Shown here piece after piece: positions 1 through 8,507 of a DNA stretch of 64,000 bases (its first letter is position 1; each line of letters starts with the position of its first letter). Location of the stretch: positions 3,516,735-3,580,734 of the forward strand of contig NZ_LN851186.1 of the NCBI RefSeq assembly GCF_001243895.1, given 5' to 3'. This stretch comes from Bacillus testis. GTDB taxonomy: Bacteria; Bacillota; Bacilli; Bacillales; DSM-1321. The notes below the pieces were generated by a model, which saw only the letters and a list, made by a program, of their open reading frames with translations, did no database searches and had not been told where the DNA came from. The position numbers were made by a program, and so were the translations under genes.

Positions 1-137
1 AGGAATAAAAAACTTCCCGCAAATGTTCCCAGCATCAAAAAAATAGACAATATATCTTTTCTTTTATGAAACAAATTGATACTAAGGACCCCTGTCATCT
101 CGAACAGCCCGGCAATCACTAAATATATCCAAGCCAT
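1..137 (-). CDS. ykkD: SMR-family guanidinium exporter subunit, YkkD-like (partial)
   Basis: This is the N-terminal part of a small multidrug resistance protein, cut by the window edge. The visible 45 residues start [17 protein letters not shown] and contain the glutamate of transmembrane helix 1 (GLFEM) that binds the cation in this family. Its ATG shares one base with the TGA stop of the upstream SMR gene (TGATG), so the two are translationally coupled. Paired SMR proteins behind a guanidine-I riboswitch export guanidinium, as YkkC/YkkD do in Bacillus. The assignment to the D subunit rests on gene order and on the short, divergent helix 1. Its C-terminal part cannot be seen. Confidence 0.8.
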   Translation of the reverse strand, partial: MAWIYLVIAGLFEMTGVLSINLFHKRKDILSIFLMLGTFAGSFLF

Positions 138-478
138 CAGGATTCGCTCCCTTCCTCTGATTTCCCGTCACTTACCATTTTTAGCCCGACTACGCCTGCC
201 AGCAAAACAATGATCAGTAGAATCTTGGCAACACTGAAAGGCTCACCGAAAAAAAGAATCCCTGAAACGACAGTACCGGCTGTCCCAAGCCCAACAAATA
301 CAGCATAGACCGTACCGACAGGAAGATCTTTCCCCGCCATAATCATTAAATAAAAGCTGACTGCAATCGCTATAGCTGTACCCGTCCATTCCCATGCATT
401 CTGACTATGCTTTAAGCCGACTACCCAAGCAACTTCAAAAATGGCTGCCACAAAGACTTTCATCCAATGTTTATTCAT
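137..478 (-). CDS. ykkC: SMR-family guanidinium exporter subunit, YkkC-like
   Basis: Small four-helix membrane transporter of the SMR family, expected to act as a heterodimer with the next gene to export guanidinium in exchange for protons. Family marks visible are the helix-1 glutamate ([15 protein letters not shown]) and the conserved [19 protein letters not shown] segment, close to Bacillus YkkC. A reading frame extends 15 codons further upstream, but I chose the ATG at 478 (MNKHWMKVF) because AAAGGAGAGG lies just before it. The gene follows a guanidine-I riboswitch with its own terminator, so expression should rise when guanidine is bound. It overlaps the downstream partner by one base. 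Length (113 aa) is normal. Confidence 0.88.
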   Translation of the reverse strand: MNKHWMKVFVAAIFEVAWVVGLKHSQNAWEWTGTAIAIAVSFYLMIMAGKDLPVGTVYAVFVGLGTAGTVVSGILFFGEPFSVAKILLIIVLLAGVVGLKMVSDGKSEEGSES

Positions 479-525
479 CCGATTTCCTCTCCTTTGCTTT
501 ATTTTCAGCTTCTCTTGTGCCATTC

Positions 526-573
526 AAAAAAAGCCTGGGAGAATGAAGCATACATGCTTTTCTCCCAGGCTTT
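526..573 (-). terminator. Riboswitch-controlled intrinsic terminator
   Basis: On the minus strand AAGCCTGGGAGAA pairs with TTCTCCCAGGCTT across a short loop and is followed by a run of T. The 5' arm is also the 3' end of the guanidine-I aptamer, so ligand binding and terminator formation should exclude each other, giving transcription of ykkCD only with guanidine. Confidence 0.85.
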
Positions 574-660
574 TATCCTTCCGTGTCACAATCCCGCCAA
601 GGGGTTGCGGCTTTCTCTCGGACCAGCCCAGCCAGACGCTGCGGAACCCTAGAAAGCTAA
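560..660 (-). ncRNA. Guanidine-I riboswitch (ykkC leader)
   Basis: The minus strand carries the hallmark blocks of the ykkC motif in order: CTAGGGTTCCG (652-642), GGTCCGAGAG (about 623-614), ACACGG followed by GGATAAAAGCCTGGGAG (about 586-562). These form the two coaxial stems of the guanidine-I aptamer. The 3' block merges into the terminator that precedes the SMR gene pair. Ends are approximate. The block consensus is established knowledge; the match here is read directly. Confidence 0.92.
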
Positions 661-837
661 TCTTACTCTATAATTCTCACAATTCAATATACAAACTATA
701 CCAAAAACACAAACGGCAAACAAGCAGAGACACGCGCAACTGTTGCCCTCCAGAAAGTCCCCTCCATTCCGCTATTCATTAACTATGAGATCCGGGCATG
801 CATCCAACAGATAGCCATTGCTTCTCTTTCGTGTCAT

Positions 838-892
838 AATAAAGTGAAACTTTGATTGGCGGCGGTTTCATCCACCCCCGATCCAATTAGAA
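838..892 (+). repeat. Dispersed palindromic repeat, family P, copy 1
   Basis: Begins AAAGTGAAACTTTGATTGG and continues into an imperfect inverted repeat (GATTGGcGGcGGT / ACCcCC..CCAATT). The same start and hairpin recur near 35.1, 50.2, 53.0, 53.2 and 54.9 kb. It sits just upstream of the TetR gene. Confidence 0.6.
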
Positions 893-930
893 TAGTATAG
901 TAACATCTTAGGAAGGGAGGGTTCTTGCTT

Positions 931-1497
931 ATGGCCAGGAAAAAAAAGCTTGACCATCATGCTCTGATGAAAGCAACCGAAGGATTACTCCTTGAGAAAG
1001 GATATAATGCTTTTACCTTCGGATTATTGGCAGAAAGATTATCTGTGGGCAGAAGTACGATTTACGAATATTATCCCAATAAAGATGAACTCATTATCGC
1101 CTATTTGCATGGATTCGCTTATGAACGAGTCAAAGAAAGCCAGGACATCATGCAAATCGAGGATATCCAGGCCAAATTCCGTGAATTTATCCGTGTATTC
1201 CTCAAGTATTCCCACATCCAGCTGGTTATTAAGATGCTTGAGCAAATGGAGGAAAAAGGGGCTTATTCGAATAAAATTCAGGTGGTTCGTGAAGTTTCTA
1301 AAGAAATCTACAGCGATAGCCTCTTACTGATCCAACAGGCAAAAGAAGCCGGCATGATCAAAAAGGAAGCGAATACTGTTTTTATTTCCTATGTCATTTT
1401 TAACTTAATCCAAATCCCCAATTTCCGGAACCAGACGGAGGAAGAGCGTCTTGAAGAAATAATGGATTTTATCTTAAATGGTGTCAGTTGTAAATAA
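931..1497 (+). CDS. TetR/AcrR-family transcriptional regulator
   Basis: A DNA-binding repressor of about 188 aa. The N-terminal helix-turn-helix region (about residues 10-55) reads GLLLEKGYNAFTFGLLAERL followed by VGRSTIYEYYPNKDELI, the typical TetR pattern ending in Y..F/Y.sKdeL. The C-terminal ligand domain is not diagnostic. A TTG six bases earlier is possible, but ATG at 931 fits GGAAGGGAGG with about ten bases spacing. It lies 108 bp upstream of and codirectional with a large MMPL-type efflux protein, the probable target. The inducer is unknown. Confidence 0.85.
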   Translation: MARKKKLDHHALMKATEGLLLEKGYNAFTFGLLAERLSVGRSTIYEYYPNKDELIIAYLHGFAYERVKESQDIMQIEDIQAKFREFIRVFLKYSHIQLVIKMLEQMEEKGAYSNKIQVVREVSKEIYSDSLLLIQQAKEAGMIKKEANTVFISYVIFNLIQIPNFRNQTEEERLEEIMDFILNGVSCK

Positions 1498-1560
1498 TTG
1501 ACGCCTTTTCTTATGGTGTGACATACTTAAATAGAATTATGCAATAGTTCTGACTATTAT

Positions 1561-1574
1561 CGACAGTTGTGTCG
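1561..1574. promoter_or_regulatory. Palindrome between TetR gene and MMPL gene
   Basis: CGACAgttgTGTCG is a perfect inverted repeat (5-bp arms, 4-bp spacer) in the 108-bp gap before the MMPL gene. It may be the operator of the upstream TetR protein. No second copy lies near the TetR gene itself, so the role is an inference. Confidence 0.35.
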
Positions 1575-1605
1575 GAAATAAAAAAATGAAGGAGGTTTTC
1601 AAGCT

Positions 1606-3789
1606 ATGTTTAAATGGATGGCCACAGCCACCCGATCCAAAAAAGGAATCAGCATCATCATTTCTGTATGGATTCTGGCTGTCATTATTCTGTCAGTCAC
1701 AGCACCGAAGGCAAAAGATGAAATTTCCAAAGGAAATAGCAGCGGCCTGCCGCAGAGCGCCTTATCTGAAAAAGCCCAAAAAGAAATGGACCGCTATTTT
1801 AAAGAAGATGATGGGACGCCTGCCATTGCGGTCTTCACTTCCGCTGAAAAATTGACAAAAGAGCAATTACAGCAAATTGCCGATGCCTCAAAAAACATAA
1901 GCGAGAACCATTCGAAAAATGTGAAAGAAGTTTTACCGCTGTACCAGTTGCCTCCCCAGGCCCAGGCAGCGCTCCTTTCTGAAGACGGCACCAGCTTAAC
2001 GCTGCCGATTACATTGAAATCCGGATTGGAATCAAAAAAAATCACGTCTGTACTGGACCAATTGAAAAAAGATATTAAACAATCTGTCTCAGATCCTATT
2101 AAGATAAAAATGACTGGGCCTGCCGCGATTGCATCCGATTCTGTCCAGCTATTTTCAAACGCGGATGTTGTGCTGATCCTTGCGACAGTAGCCATCATTC
2201 TGGTATTGCTGATCCTTATCTACCACTCTCCGTTGCTCGCGGTCATTCCGCTGCTTGCATGCGGTATTGTCTATCTGGTAGTCGAGCGCGTGCTTGGGCT
2301 GATGGGAAAAGCAGGTGTCCATCTTGACCAGCAATCTTTATCGATTATGTCTATTCTTCTCTTTGCGGCATTGACTGATTATTCTTTATTTGTCTTCGCC
2401 CGTTTCCGCGAAGAATTAAAGACGCAAGAGAATAAATATGAGAGCATGTATCAAGCCATGAAGGCTGTATCGGAGCCTATTTTCTTTAGCGGCAGCACCG
2501 TTTTTGTAGCAATGCTGATGCTTTTCTTCGCCTCCGATGCCGGCTATAGGAATTTTGCGCCTATTTTCTCGACAGCCATGATCATTATTTTGCTTGGCGG
2601 CCTGACGCTGGTGCCTGCCCTGTTCACCCTGTTCGGCAAAAAAGCCTTCTGGCCGTTTATTCCGAAACAAGATGCGAAGGAGAAAGCCAAACAGCCTATT
2701 TGGGATAAGATTGGCGTATTTGTTTCCCGCCGCCCCAAAACGATTATTGCTGTCCTTACTCTGATCCTAGTGGTCTTTTCGTTGAATACATTCAATATCA
2801 AGTACTCTTTCAATCTATTGAAGTCTTTCCCAAGCGATATGGAATCACGTGAAGGATTTGAAATCCTGGAAGATAAGTATTCACCGGGAAGCCTGGCGCC
2901 GACAACTGTTCTTATCACATCGGATGAACAATTGGATGCAGGCAAACTGACCGCCATCGCCCAGGAATTAGAAGCACAAAAAGGTGTGGAGAGTATTACG
3001 CCTTCAAGCAAAACCATTGCGCAAAACTATCAGGCAAATGCATCAGATAATGGCAAAGCCGTTACCTTACAGATGATCCTGAAAGATAACCCTTATACAC
3101 TTGATGCCATTGATACGATGGACCGATTAAATAGCGATAGAACGGATATGCTGAAAAACAGTGGGACTAAGGGAGAGTATCATCTTTATTTCACCGGAGA
3201 GACAGCTAAACAAGCTGACCTGAATAAAGCCAATAACCGCGATACCATCGTCGTCGTAGTCCTTGTGACCCTCTTCATCATGGTCATGCTAGGATTGCAG
3301 ACACGCTCGATCATTGCACCGATTTATATGATGGCGACGATTCTGCTGTCCTATTTTGCAGCACTCGGTTTAGGTATGTGGATCTTTGACCACTTCTTCG
3401 GATATGATGCCATGAGCTTCCGGATTCCGCTTTATACCTTTGTCTTCTTAGTGGCGCTCGGAGTCGATTATAATATCATGCTCATTTCGCGCATCAAGGA
3501 AGAGCTCGGCTCCTTTTCCCTTAAAGAAGCAGTGCATCGGGGCATCGGCAAGACAGGCGGTGTTATTTCTTCGGCAGGCCTAATCTTAGCTGCCACTTTC
3601 GCCGTTTTGACCACCCAGCCGATCCAGGAATTATTTATGTTCGGTTTCATGGTGGCTATAGGCGTCCTGATGGATACCTTCTTAGTCCGATCCATGCTTG
3701 TGCCAGCCATTATTCTCCTTCTTGGCAAATGGAGCTTCTGGCCATCAAAAGCAAAAACAGAACCAAAAGAACGAAATATGTCTGTATAA
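1606..3789 (+). CDS. MMPL/RND-family membrane transporter
   Basis: A 727-aa membrane exporter of the MMPL (RND superfamily) type, related to Bacillus YdfJ. It has the two-fold layout: one N-terminal helix (about residues 17-35), an extracytoplasmic domain, a helix bundle (about 190-370), a second helix near 385, a second external domain, and a second bundle (about 540-715). The conserved motif around ALTDYSLFVFARFREEL in half one and ALGVDYNIMLISRIKEEL in half two carries the D-Y pair of MMPL proteins. The start is set by GAAGGAGG ten bases upstream. The substrate is unknown; the TetR neighbour suggests drug or lipid export. A strong terminator follows. Confidence 0.88.
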   Translation: MFKWMATATRSKKGISIIISVWILAVIILSVTAPKAKDEISKGNSSGLPQSALSEKAQKEMDRYFKEDDGTPAIAVFTSAEKLTKEQLQQIADASKNISENHSKNVKEVLPLYQLPPQAQAALLSEDGTSLTLPITLKSGLESKKITSVLDQLKKDIKQSVSDPIKIKMTGPAAIASDSVQLFSNADVVLILATVAIILVLLILIYHSPLLAVIPLLACGIVYLVVERVLGLMGKAGVHLDQQSLSIMSILLFAALTDYSLFVFARFREELKTQENKYESMYQAMKAVSEPIFFSGSTVFVAMLMLFFASDAGYRNFAPIFSTAMIIILLGGLTLVPALFTLFGKKAFWPFIPKQDAKEKAKQPIWDKIGVFVSRRPKTIIAVLTLILVVFSLNTFNIKYSFNLLKSFPSDMESREGFEILEDKYSPGSLAPTTVLITSDEQLDAGKLTAIAQELEAQKGVESITPSSKTIAQNYQANASDNGKAVTLQMILKDNPYTLDAIDTMDRLNSDRTDMLKNSGTKGEYHLYFTGETAKQADLNKANNRDTIVVVVLVTLFIMVMLGLQTRSIIAPIYMMATILLSYFAALGLGMWIFDHFFGYDAMSFRIPLYTFVFLVALGVDYNIMLISRIKEELGSFSLKEAVHRGIGKTGGVISSAGLILAATFAVLTTQPIQELFMFGFMVAIGVLMDTFLVRSMLVPAIILLLGKWSFWPSKAKTEPKERNMSV

Positions 3790-3796
3790 ACATCAC

Positions 3797-3840
3797 AACC
3801 ACTTGAGAAAATGTGACAATTTTCTCAAGTGGTTATTTTT
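3797..3840 (+). terminator. Intrinsic terminator after the MMPL gene
   Basis: AACCACTTGAGAAAAT pairs with its complement across a short loop (3797-3834) and is followed by a T-rich run. Confidence 0.88.
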
Positions 3841-3964
3841 TTGTCGAAAAACAGCCTCTCTTTCCCTCCATATCTTTTCTCCCTAAATAAGTCCACAAAG
3901 CCCATAAAACATATATAATTCACAATCTCACATCCTTTCTTCCTATCCAACAATTTTTCCTTAT

Positions 3965-3979
3965 TTATAATTATTATAA
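3965..3979 (+). promoter_or_regulatory. Per box (PerR operator) of the catalase gene
   Basis: TTATAATTATTATAA matches the Bacillus Per-box consensus (TTATAATNATTATAA) at every position. It lies just upstream of the predicted -35 of katA, so PerR repression relieved by peroxide is expected. Confidence 0.85.
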
Positions 3980-3986
3980 AAAAGTA

Positions 3987-4014
3987 TTGATTATATTTTT
4001 AAATCTGTTATTAT
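3987..4014 (+). promoter_or_regulatory. Predicted sigma-A promoter of katA
   Basis: TTGATT (3987-3992), 16-bp spacer and TATTAT (4009-4014). The upstream Per box ends 7 bp before the -35, and the catalase ATG follows 40 bp after the -10. Confidence 0.6.
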
Positions 4015-4054
4015 TTAATCTATCAAAAAGATAGATACGAACAAGGAGGCTACT

Positions 4055-5521
4055 ATGGAGAAGAATAAACAATTAACCACAAGCTGGGGAGCCCCAGTTG
4101 GCGATAATCAACATTCAATAACAGCAGGTTCAAGAGGCCCTACCCTCATCCAAGATGTCCACTTGCTTGAGAAGCTGGCCCATTTTAATAGAGAACGTGT
4201 GCCGGAGCGCGTGGTACATGCAAAGGGTGCAGGCGCCCACGGCTATTTCGAAGTTACGAATGATGTGACTGCTTATACAAAAGCGGCATTCTTATCTGAA
4301 GTAGGAAAGCGTACGCCATTGTTTGCCCGCTTTTCAACTGTGGCAGGAGAGCTCGGATCATCCGATACAGTCCGCGACCCGCGCGGATTTGCTGTGAAGT
4401 TTTATACGGAAGAAGGCAACTATGACCTTGTCGGCAATAACACGCCGGTCTTCTTTATCCGCGATGCCATTAAATTCCCTGATTTTATCCATACACAAAA
4501 GAGAGATCCGCGAACGCATCTTAAAAACCCGACAGCCGTCTGGGATTTCTGGTCATTGTCGCCTGAATCCCTCCACCAAGTGACCATTCTGATGTCCGAC
4601 CGCGGCATTCCGGCATCGATGCGCCATATGAATGGTTACGGCAGCCATACATACCAATGGGTAAATGCCGCCGGCCAAGGGGTATGGATTAAATATCATT
4701 TCAAGACAGAGCAAGGCGTCAAGAATCTGGATGTCGATTTAGCCGCCAAAATTGCCGGCGATCATCCGGACTACCATACGGAAGACCTTTTCAACAGTAT
4801 TGAAAACGGGGATTATCCTTCATGGAAGCTGTGCGTCCAAATCATGCCTTTCGAGGATGCGAATACATATCGCTTCGATCCTTTCGACGTGACTAAAGTA
4901 TGGTCGCAAAAAGACTACCCGCTTATTGAGGTCGGAAGAATGGTGCTGGACCGCAATCCTGAAAACTATTTTACCGAAGTTGAGCAAGCTACATTCTCGC
5001 CGGGAACACTGGTGCCGGGAATCGATGTCTCTCCGGATAAAATGCTGCAAGGCCGCCTGTTCGCCTATGCAGATGCCCACCGTTACCGTGTAGGGGCCAA
5101 TCACAATACGTTGCCGATCAACCGCCCGATCAGCCAAGTGAACAATTATTACCGGGATGGCGCTATGCGCGCGGATGATAATGGCGGCCGTTCGGTCTAC
5201 TATGAACCAAACAGTTTCAGCGGCCCGCAGGAGTCTGCTGAATATAAACGCCCTGCCATTCACGTAGAGGGGATGACAGACAGCGTTCCTTATGACCATA
5301 ATGACCATTACACACAAGCCGGCGATCTGTACCGCCTTCTTTCTGAGGACGAACGCGCCCGCCTAGTAAAAAATATTGTGGCATCCTTGCAGCTGGTCAC
5401 TAAGGAAGACATTAAAGTCCGCCAAGTAGAGCATTTCTATAAAGCCGACCCTGAATACGGCACCCGTGTTGCCGAAGGCTTAGGAATTGCGATTCCTGCA
5501 GACCAAATCGCAACTATTTAA
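4055..5521 (+). CDS. katA: Catalase (small-subunit, clade 3)
   Basis: A heme catalase of 488 aa that breaks hydrogen peroxide into water and oxygen in the cytoplasm. The catalytic histidine lies in [16 protein letters not shown] (His55), the partner asparagine in [11 protein letters not shown], and the heme-ligating tyrosine in [15 protein letters not shown]. The [20 protein letters not shown] block is also typical. The length is that of the small-subunit clade. AAGGAGG precedes the ATG. A perfect Per box upstream argues for peroxide-induced expression. A symmetrical terminator shared with the convergent TusA gene follows. The gene is complete with no missing active-site residue. Confidence 0.95.
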   Translation: MEKNKQLTTSWGAPVGDNQHSITAGSRGPTLIQDVHLLEKLAHFNRERVPERVVHAKGAGAHGYFEVTNDVTAYTKAAFLSEVGKRTPLFARFSTVAGELGSSDTVRDPRGFAVKFYTEEGNYDLVGNNTPVFFIRDAIKFPDFIHTQKRDPRTHLKNPTAVWDFWSLSPESLHQVTILMSDRGIPASMRHMNGYGSHTYQWVNAAGQGVWIKYHFKTEQGVKNLDVDLAAKIAGDHPDYHTEDLFNSIENGDYPSWKLCVQIMPFEDANTYRFDPFDVTKVWSQKDYPLIEVGRMVLDRNPENYFTEVEQATFSPGTLVPGIDVSPDKMLQGRLFAYADAHRYRVGANHNTLPINRPISQVNNYYRDGAMRADDNGGRSVYYEPNSFSGPQESAEYKRPAIHVEGMTDSVPYDHNDHYTQAGDLYRLLSEDERARLVKNIVASLQLVTKEDIKVRQVEHFYKADPEYGTRVAEGLGIAIPADQIATI

Positions 5522-5536
5522 TAGTGTTTTTCCATT

Positions 5537-5567
5537 AAAAAGCCCGCCTGGACCAGGCGGGCTTTTT
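5537..5567. terminator. Bidirectional terminator between katA and tusA
   Basis: AAAAAGCCCGCCTG-gac-CAGGCGGGCTTTTT is a perfect hairpin with A and T runs on both sides, serving both convergent genes. Confidence 0.92.
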
Positions 5568-5577
5568 CGATATTCAT

Positions 5578-5805
5578 TTAGGCCGAAATATAAAAATACA
5601 AATCCTGCCCATTCTTGACAGGCTCTTCAACCAAGCGGTAGCCATGCTTTGTGACTTCCTCAGGCACATTGCGGAATGAAGCCGGACAATCGGCGACCAC
5701 TTGAAGCACTTCCCCCTTCTGCATATCTTTTAATACTTCCAATGCATATATGACAGGAAATGGACAAGGCTCACCGCGCAAATCCAACGTATAATCGATT
5801 TTCAT
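5578..5805 (-). CDS. TusA-family sulfur carrier protein (YeeD-like)
   Basis: A 75-aa sulfurtransferase carrier. The TusA signature DLRGEPCPFPV places the persulfide-carrying cysteine at residue 14, with the Pro-x-Pro that follows it. It overlaps the stop/start of the upstream YeeE-type transporter gene by four bases (ATGA), so the two are translated together. YeeE/YeeD pairs import thiosulfate, with the TusA-like partner accepting or handling the sulfane sulfur. That role is family knowledge; here only fold and context support it. This is one of three TusA domains in 7 kb. Confidence 0.88.
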   Translation of the reverse strand: MKIDYTLDLRGEPCPFPVIYALEVLKDMQKGEVLQVVADCPASFRNVPEEVTKHGYRLVEEPVKNGQDLYFYISA

Positions 5806-7007
5806 ACTGTTTTATTCCCCTCTTTCTTAAAACCTGTCCCAAAACGATAATGTTTCTCCCAATAACGGGCGACAGCAAACCACAATACCAGCAGTAAAAG
5901 CGTAGCAAGCAAGGCGGGATATGATCCTAGTTGATCAAGGAGGTTAATCGGTTTTCCACTTTCGACGAGCGCATGGAACACACCTAAATGATCCCATGCA
6001 TAAGCAAGGAATGTAGCACCGATGACATTTCCGATGAAAACGACCACATAAAGCACTTGGCCTTCCATCATTCGATACATCATCCCTGTTTCGCATCCTC
6101 CGGCCAGCACAATTCCGAGGCCAAACAGCAGGCCGCCGATAAACGTACTTGGAGCAGCGATTTTTGTAATCGGCTCCAGCCCATAATACATAATGATAAT
6201 AAAAGTCGCGATGGTGCTTACAAACATGCCCACGGCAATCGCCTTAGTCATCGTTGCCCGACCGCTGACCCAGAGATCACGAAAAGCAGACGTAAAGCAA
6301 ATCTGGCCTCTTTCGATCAAAATACCGAATGCAGCGCCGAATAATGCAGCGATTCCCAATACCGTTTTTCCTGCAGCAAAAAAGTAAATAATCAATATCG
6401 CATACAAGACAGCAATGATAATTCCTAAATAAGGCTGAATATAGGCATCTTTTTTCTTCATTGAAACCGGATTCCCTTTAAGCAGCACCGGTTTGCCTTT
6501 CCACCATTTCGTGCTGACTATTTTAAATCCGAAATATGTGCCTATGGCAGTCGCAATCATGAAAATCCATGAATGAAACGAAAATTGCGGTACCCCTGTA
6601 AAAAAGGCAGCCAAATTACAACCAAGCGCTAACCGGGCACCAAAGCCGGCAATGATGCCTCCAATTAATGCCTGAATTAAGCGGCGTTTCTGTTTTGGAA
6701 TCCGTATCTTAAAATTATTGCTTAATAAAATGGTAATGAGTGCTCCTATAAACATTCCCCAGACAATCCAGCCATCACTTCGGGAAAATGTCGTCCCCTG
6801 CATTTTAATCAAGTTATAATAACCCCAATCCGAAATATCCACGCCGAACCACTGAAGGATATGCCCCCCAAAACGAGTGAATTCGCCAGTGACAGCCCAG
6901 ACTGTTTTAGTGAGCCCAAAATACACAGCACTAAGAACACCTGCAATGCCAATTGCCCAATAAGGATTCCAATATGAACTGAATCCTTTTTCTATCCATT
7001 TTCTCAC
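5802..7007 (-). CDS. YeeE/YedE-family (TsuA-type) sulfur-compound transporter
   Basis: An integral membrane protein with about nine to ten hydrophobic helices, and the paired glycine-cysteine motifs of the YeeE/YedE family: GFGARLALGCNLAAFFTGV in the first half and GIVLAGGCETGMMYRMMEGQ in the second, plus GILIERGQICFTSAFRD. These cysteines relay thiosulfate sulfur in TsuA. The reading frame is open further upstream (to 7073) but the likely start is GTG at 7007, nine bases after AAAGGGG, giving about 401 aa. It is coupled to the downstream TusA gene. It probably imports thiosulfate as part of the sulfur region extending to 12.7 kb. Confidence 0.85.
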   Translation of the reverse strand: MRKWIEKGFSSYWNPYWAIGIAGVLSAVYFGLTKTVWAVTGEFTRFGGHILQWFGVDISDWGYYNLIKMQGTTFSRSDGWIVWGMFIGALITILLSNNFKIRIPKQKRRLIQALIGGIIAGFGARLALGCNLAAFFTGVPQFSFHSWIFMIATAIGTYFGFKIVSTKWWKGKPVLLKGNPVSMKKKDAYIQPYLGIIIAVLYAILIIYFFAAGKTVLGIAALFGAAFGILIERGQICFTSAFRDLWVSGRATMTKAIAVGMFVSTIATFIIIMYYGLEPITKIAAPSTFIGGLLFGLGIVLAGGCETGMMYRMMEGQVLYVVVFIGNVIGATFLAYAWDHLGVFHALVESGKPINLLDQLGSYPALLATLLLLVLWFAVARYWEKHYRFGTGFKKEGNKTV

Positions 7008-7041
7008 GTTCACAATCCCCTTTAATTGATTTGTTCCCTTA

Positions 7042-7054
7042 TTAGTAATACTAA
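7042..7054. promoter_or_regulatory. Palindrome between yeeE-type and puuD-type genes
   Basis: TTAGTAATACTAA, a perfect inverted repeat with one central base, lies upstream of the sulfur transporter gene. Candidate operator of unknown factor; it does not resemble the CstR sites at 12.7 kb. Confidence 0.3.
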
Positions 7055-7226
7055 AAAAACATGGCACAAACAAATGTTTACACTCGAAAGCATAAATCCA
7101 ACAGCTTTTTTGACACTTTTATACACCAATACAAATAATTTCAACCGTTTCAAAAGCCCGCTTGTGATTATCAAGTCCCTGCAGAAGGGTATAGAAAGAT
7201 AACTAAACGTGTAAGGAGACAGCAAT

Positions 7227-7955
7227 ATGAAAAAAAATCGACCAATTATCGGCATCACCAGTTCTGTACTGGACATAGAAATACTTGGGGAAACAAATCC
7301 ATGCGTCCAGGTCAACCATCAATACGCTAAGGCCATCGCTGACGTTGGCGGGCTGCCAATCGTCATTCCTGTGGGTGACGAAGAAACAGCAAGGGAAAGC
7401 ATTGACCTATGTGATGGATTATTCCTCACAAGCGGAGAAGACGTTTCCCCGATGTACTATGACGAACAACCATCCGACTTGCTGAAAATGGTCAATATTC
7501 AACGTGATCAAATGGAGCAAACATTGGTTGAATTCGCCATGCAAAAGAAAATTCCTATTATCGGTACTTGCCGCGGACTCGGAACGTTAAATACGGCACT
7601 CGGCGGGTCAATGGTGCAGGACATAGAACGAAATCATCGTAAAGTACAGCATAACCAAGACATTTCAAGAAAAAAACCAACCCATGAAATACAAATAAAA
7701 GAAGGCACCTTGTTGCATGAGTTACTTGGAAGCTCCACAGCGAAAGTGAACAGCAAACATCACCAGGCAGTAAAAGACGTAGCGGATTCCTGCCGTATAG
7801 CAGCGACGGCGCCCGATGGAGTAATTGAAGCAATCGAGTGGAAAGATCCAAGCCAATTTGTGCTCGGCCTGCAATTCCACCCTGAAGAGCTATATGAAAC
7901 TGATGAAGATATGCGGCATCTATTAGAGAAATACATCGAAGCCTGCCGCTCATAA
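7227..7955 (+). CDS. Gamma-glutamyl-gamma-aminobutyrate hydrolase family (class I glutamine amidotransferase-like)
   Basis: A 242-aa cytoplasmic peptidase C26 protein. The nucleophile cysteine sits in IIGTCRGLGTLN (about residue 115) and the catalytic histidine in LGLQFHPEEL near the C-terminus, with the YAKAIADVGGLPIVIPV and GEDVSPMYY blocks of PuuD-like enzymes. Such enzymes release glutamate from gamma-glutamyl compounds. The substrate here is not defined. It starts at ATG after AAGGAGAC, is transcribed divergently from the yeeE gene, and ends before a long bidirectional terminator. It stands alone among sulfur genes and shows no obvious tie to them. Confidence 0.85.
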   Translation: MKKNRPIIGITSSVLDIEILGETNPCVQVNHQYAKAIADVGGLPIVIPVGDEETARESIDLCDGLFLTSGEDVSPMYYDEQPSDLLKMVNIQRDQMEQTLVEFAMQKKIPIIGTCRGLGTLNTALGGSMVQDIERNHRKVQHNQDISRKKPTHEIQIKEGTLLHELLGSSTAKVNSKHHQAVKDVADSCRIAATAPDGVIEAIEWKDPSQFVLGLQFHPEELYETDEDMRHLLEKYIEACRS

Positions 7956-8010
7956 AGTGAACTTTAATCGGTGGGTCTTATTTTTCCTCATCAATCCTTT
8001 ATTGATAGGA
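7952..8010 (+). repeat. Diverged family P repeat fragment
   Basis: ATAAAGTGAACTTTAATCGG overlaps the stop codon region of the puuD-like gene and matches the start of the family P repeat, after which similarity fades. Confidence 0.35.
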
Positions 8011-8020
8011 GAAAAACACC

Positions 8021-8063
8021 ATATGAAAAAGGGCAACTCTTTTAAGGTTGCCCTTTTTCATAT
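8021..8063. terminator. Long bidirectional terminator
   Basis: ATATGAAAAAGGGCAAC (8021-8037) pairs perfectly with 8047-8063, a 17-bp stem with A and T tracts on each side. It lies between the convergent puuD-type and BRCT genes. Confidence 0.88.
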
Positions 8064-8073
8064 GGCCATTATC

Positions 8074-8370
8074 TCAATCTGCGTCCTCCCGCAGCATCTC
8101 CATAAATTCTTTTTCCGTAATTGTATAGGTGCCAAATTTGAATGCAGCTGATATTTTTGTATTGCCGAATCTTTCTCCAACCACTAGAAAGTCCGTTTGA
8201 GCGGTAACAGCTCCTTGAAGCAAGCCGCCTTTATGATGAATGTCTGCTGCCACCATCCGCCGGGGTTTGGAAAGCGTGCCGGTTATCACGATTTTCTTCC
8301 CGTATATCTTGCTCTTATACTCACGCAGAACTCCCAAAATTGAATCACTTTCCTTTTCATGCTCTTTCAT
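8074..8370 (-). CDS. Stand-alone BRCT-domain protein
   Basis: A 98-aa protein made almost entirely of one BRCT domain, as found at the C-terminus of NAD-dependent DNA ligase. The core reads YGKKIVITGTLSKPRR, then GGLLQGAVTAQTDFLVVGE and AAFKFGTYTITEKEF, matching the conserved strand, glycine turn and terminal helix. BRCT domains bind DNA ends or phosphopeptides; the partner is unknown. The ribosome site before the ATG is weak (ATAAGAG), so the true start may lie a little downstream, still before the domain. Confidence 0.75.
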   Translation of the reverse strand: MKEHEKESDSILGVLREYKSKIYGKKIVITGTLSKPRRMVAADIHHKGGLLQGAVTAQTDFLVVGERFGNTKISAAFKFGTYTITEKEFMEMLREDAD

Positions 8371-8444
8371 CTCTTATTATAAAGTGAAAACCTTGGCTAT
8401 GGGAAATTCCTTTTGTATAAGAAGCTGCCAAAAATCAAAACAAA

Positions 8445-8469
8445 AAAGCAAGGATTGCCTCCCTGCTTT
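8445..8469 (-). terminator. Terminator of the tauE-containing sulfur operon
   Basis: On the minus strand AAAGCAGGG pairs with CCTTGCTTT (one G-U pair), loop of seven, followed by TTTTTTG. Confidence 0.75.
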
Positions 8470-8507
8470 TGTCTTAATTCCGTTAAATGGCTTCAATTGA
8501 TCCTAGT

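Noticed and set aside
441-782. Plus-strand frames over the first 800 bp
   Set aside because: They are antisense to ykkC and its guanidine-I riboswitch, have no ribosome site and no recognisable protein features.
4820-5317. 165-codon minus-strand frame inside catalase
   Set aside because: Shadow of katA; composition follows the complementary codons and no start signal is present.
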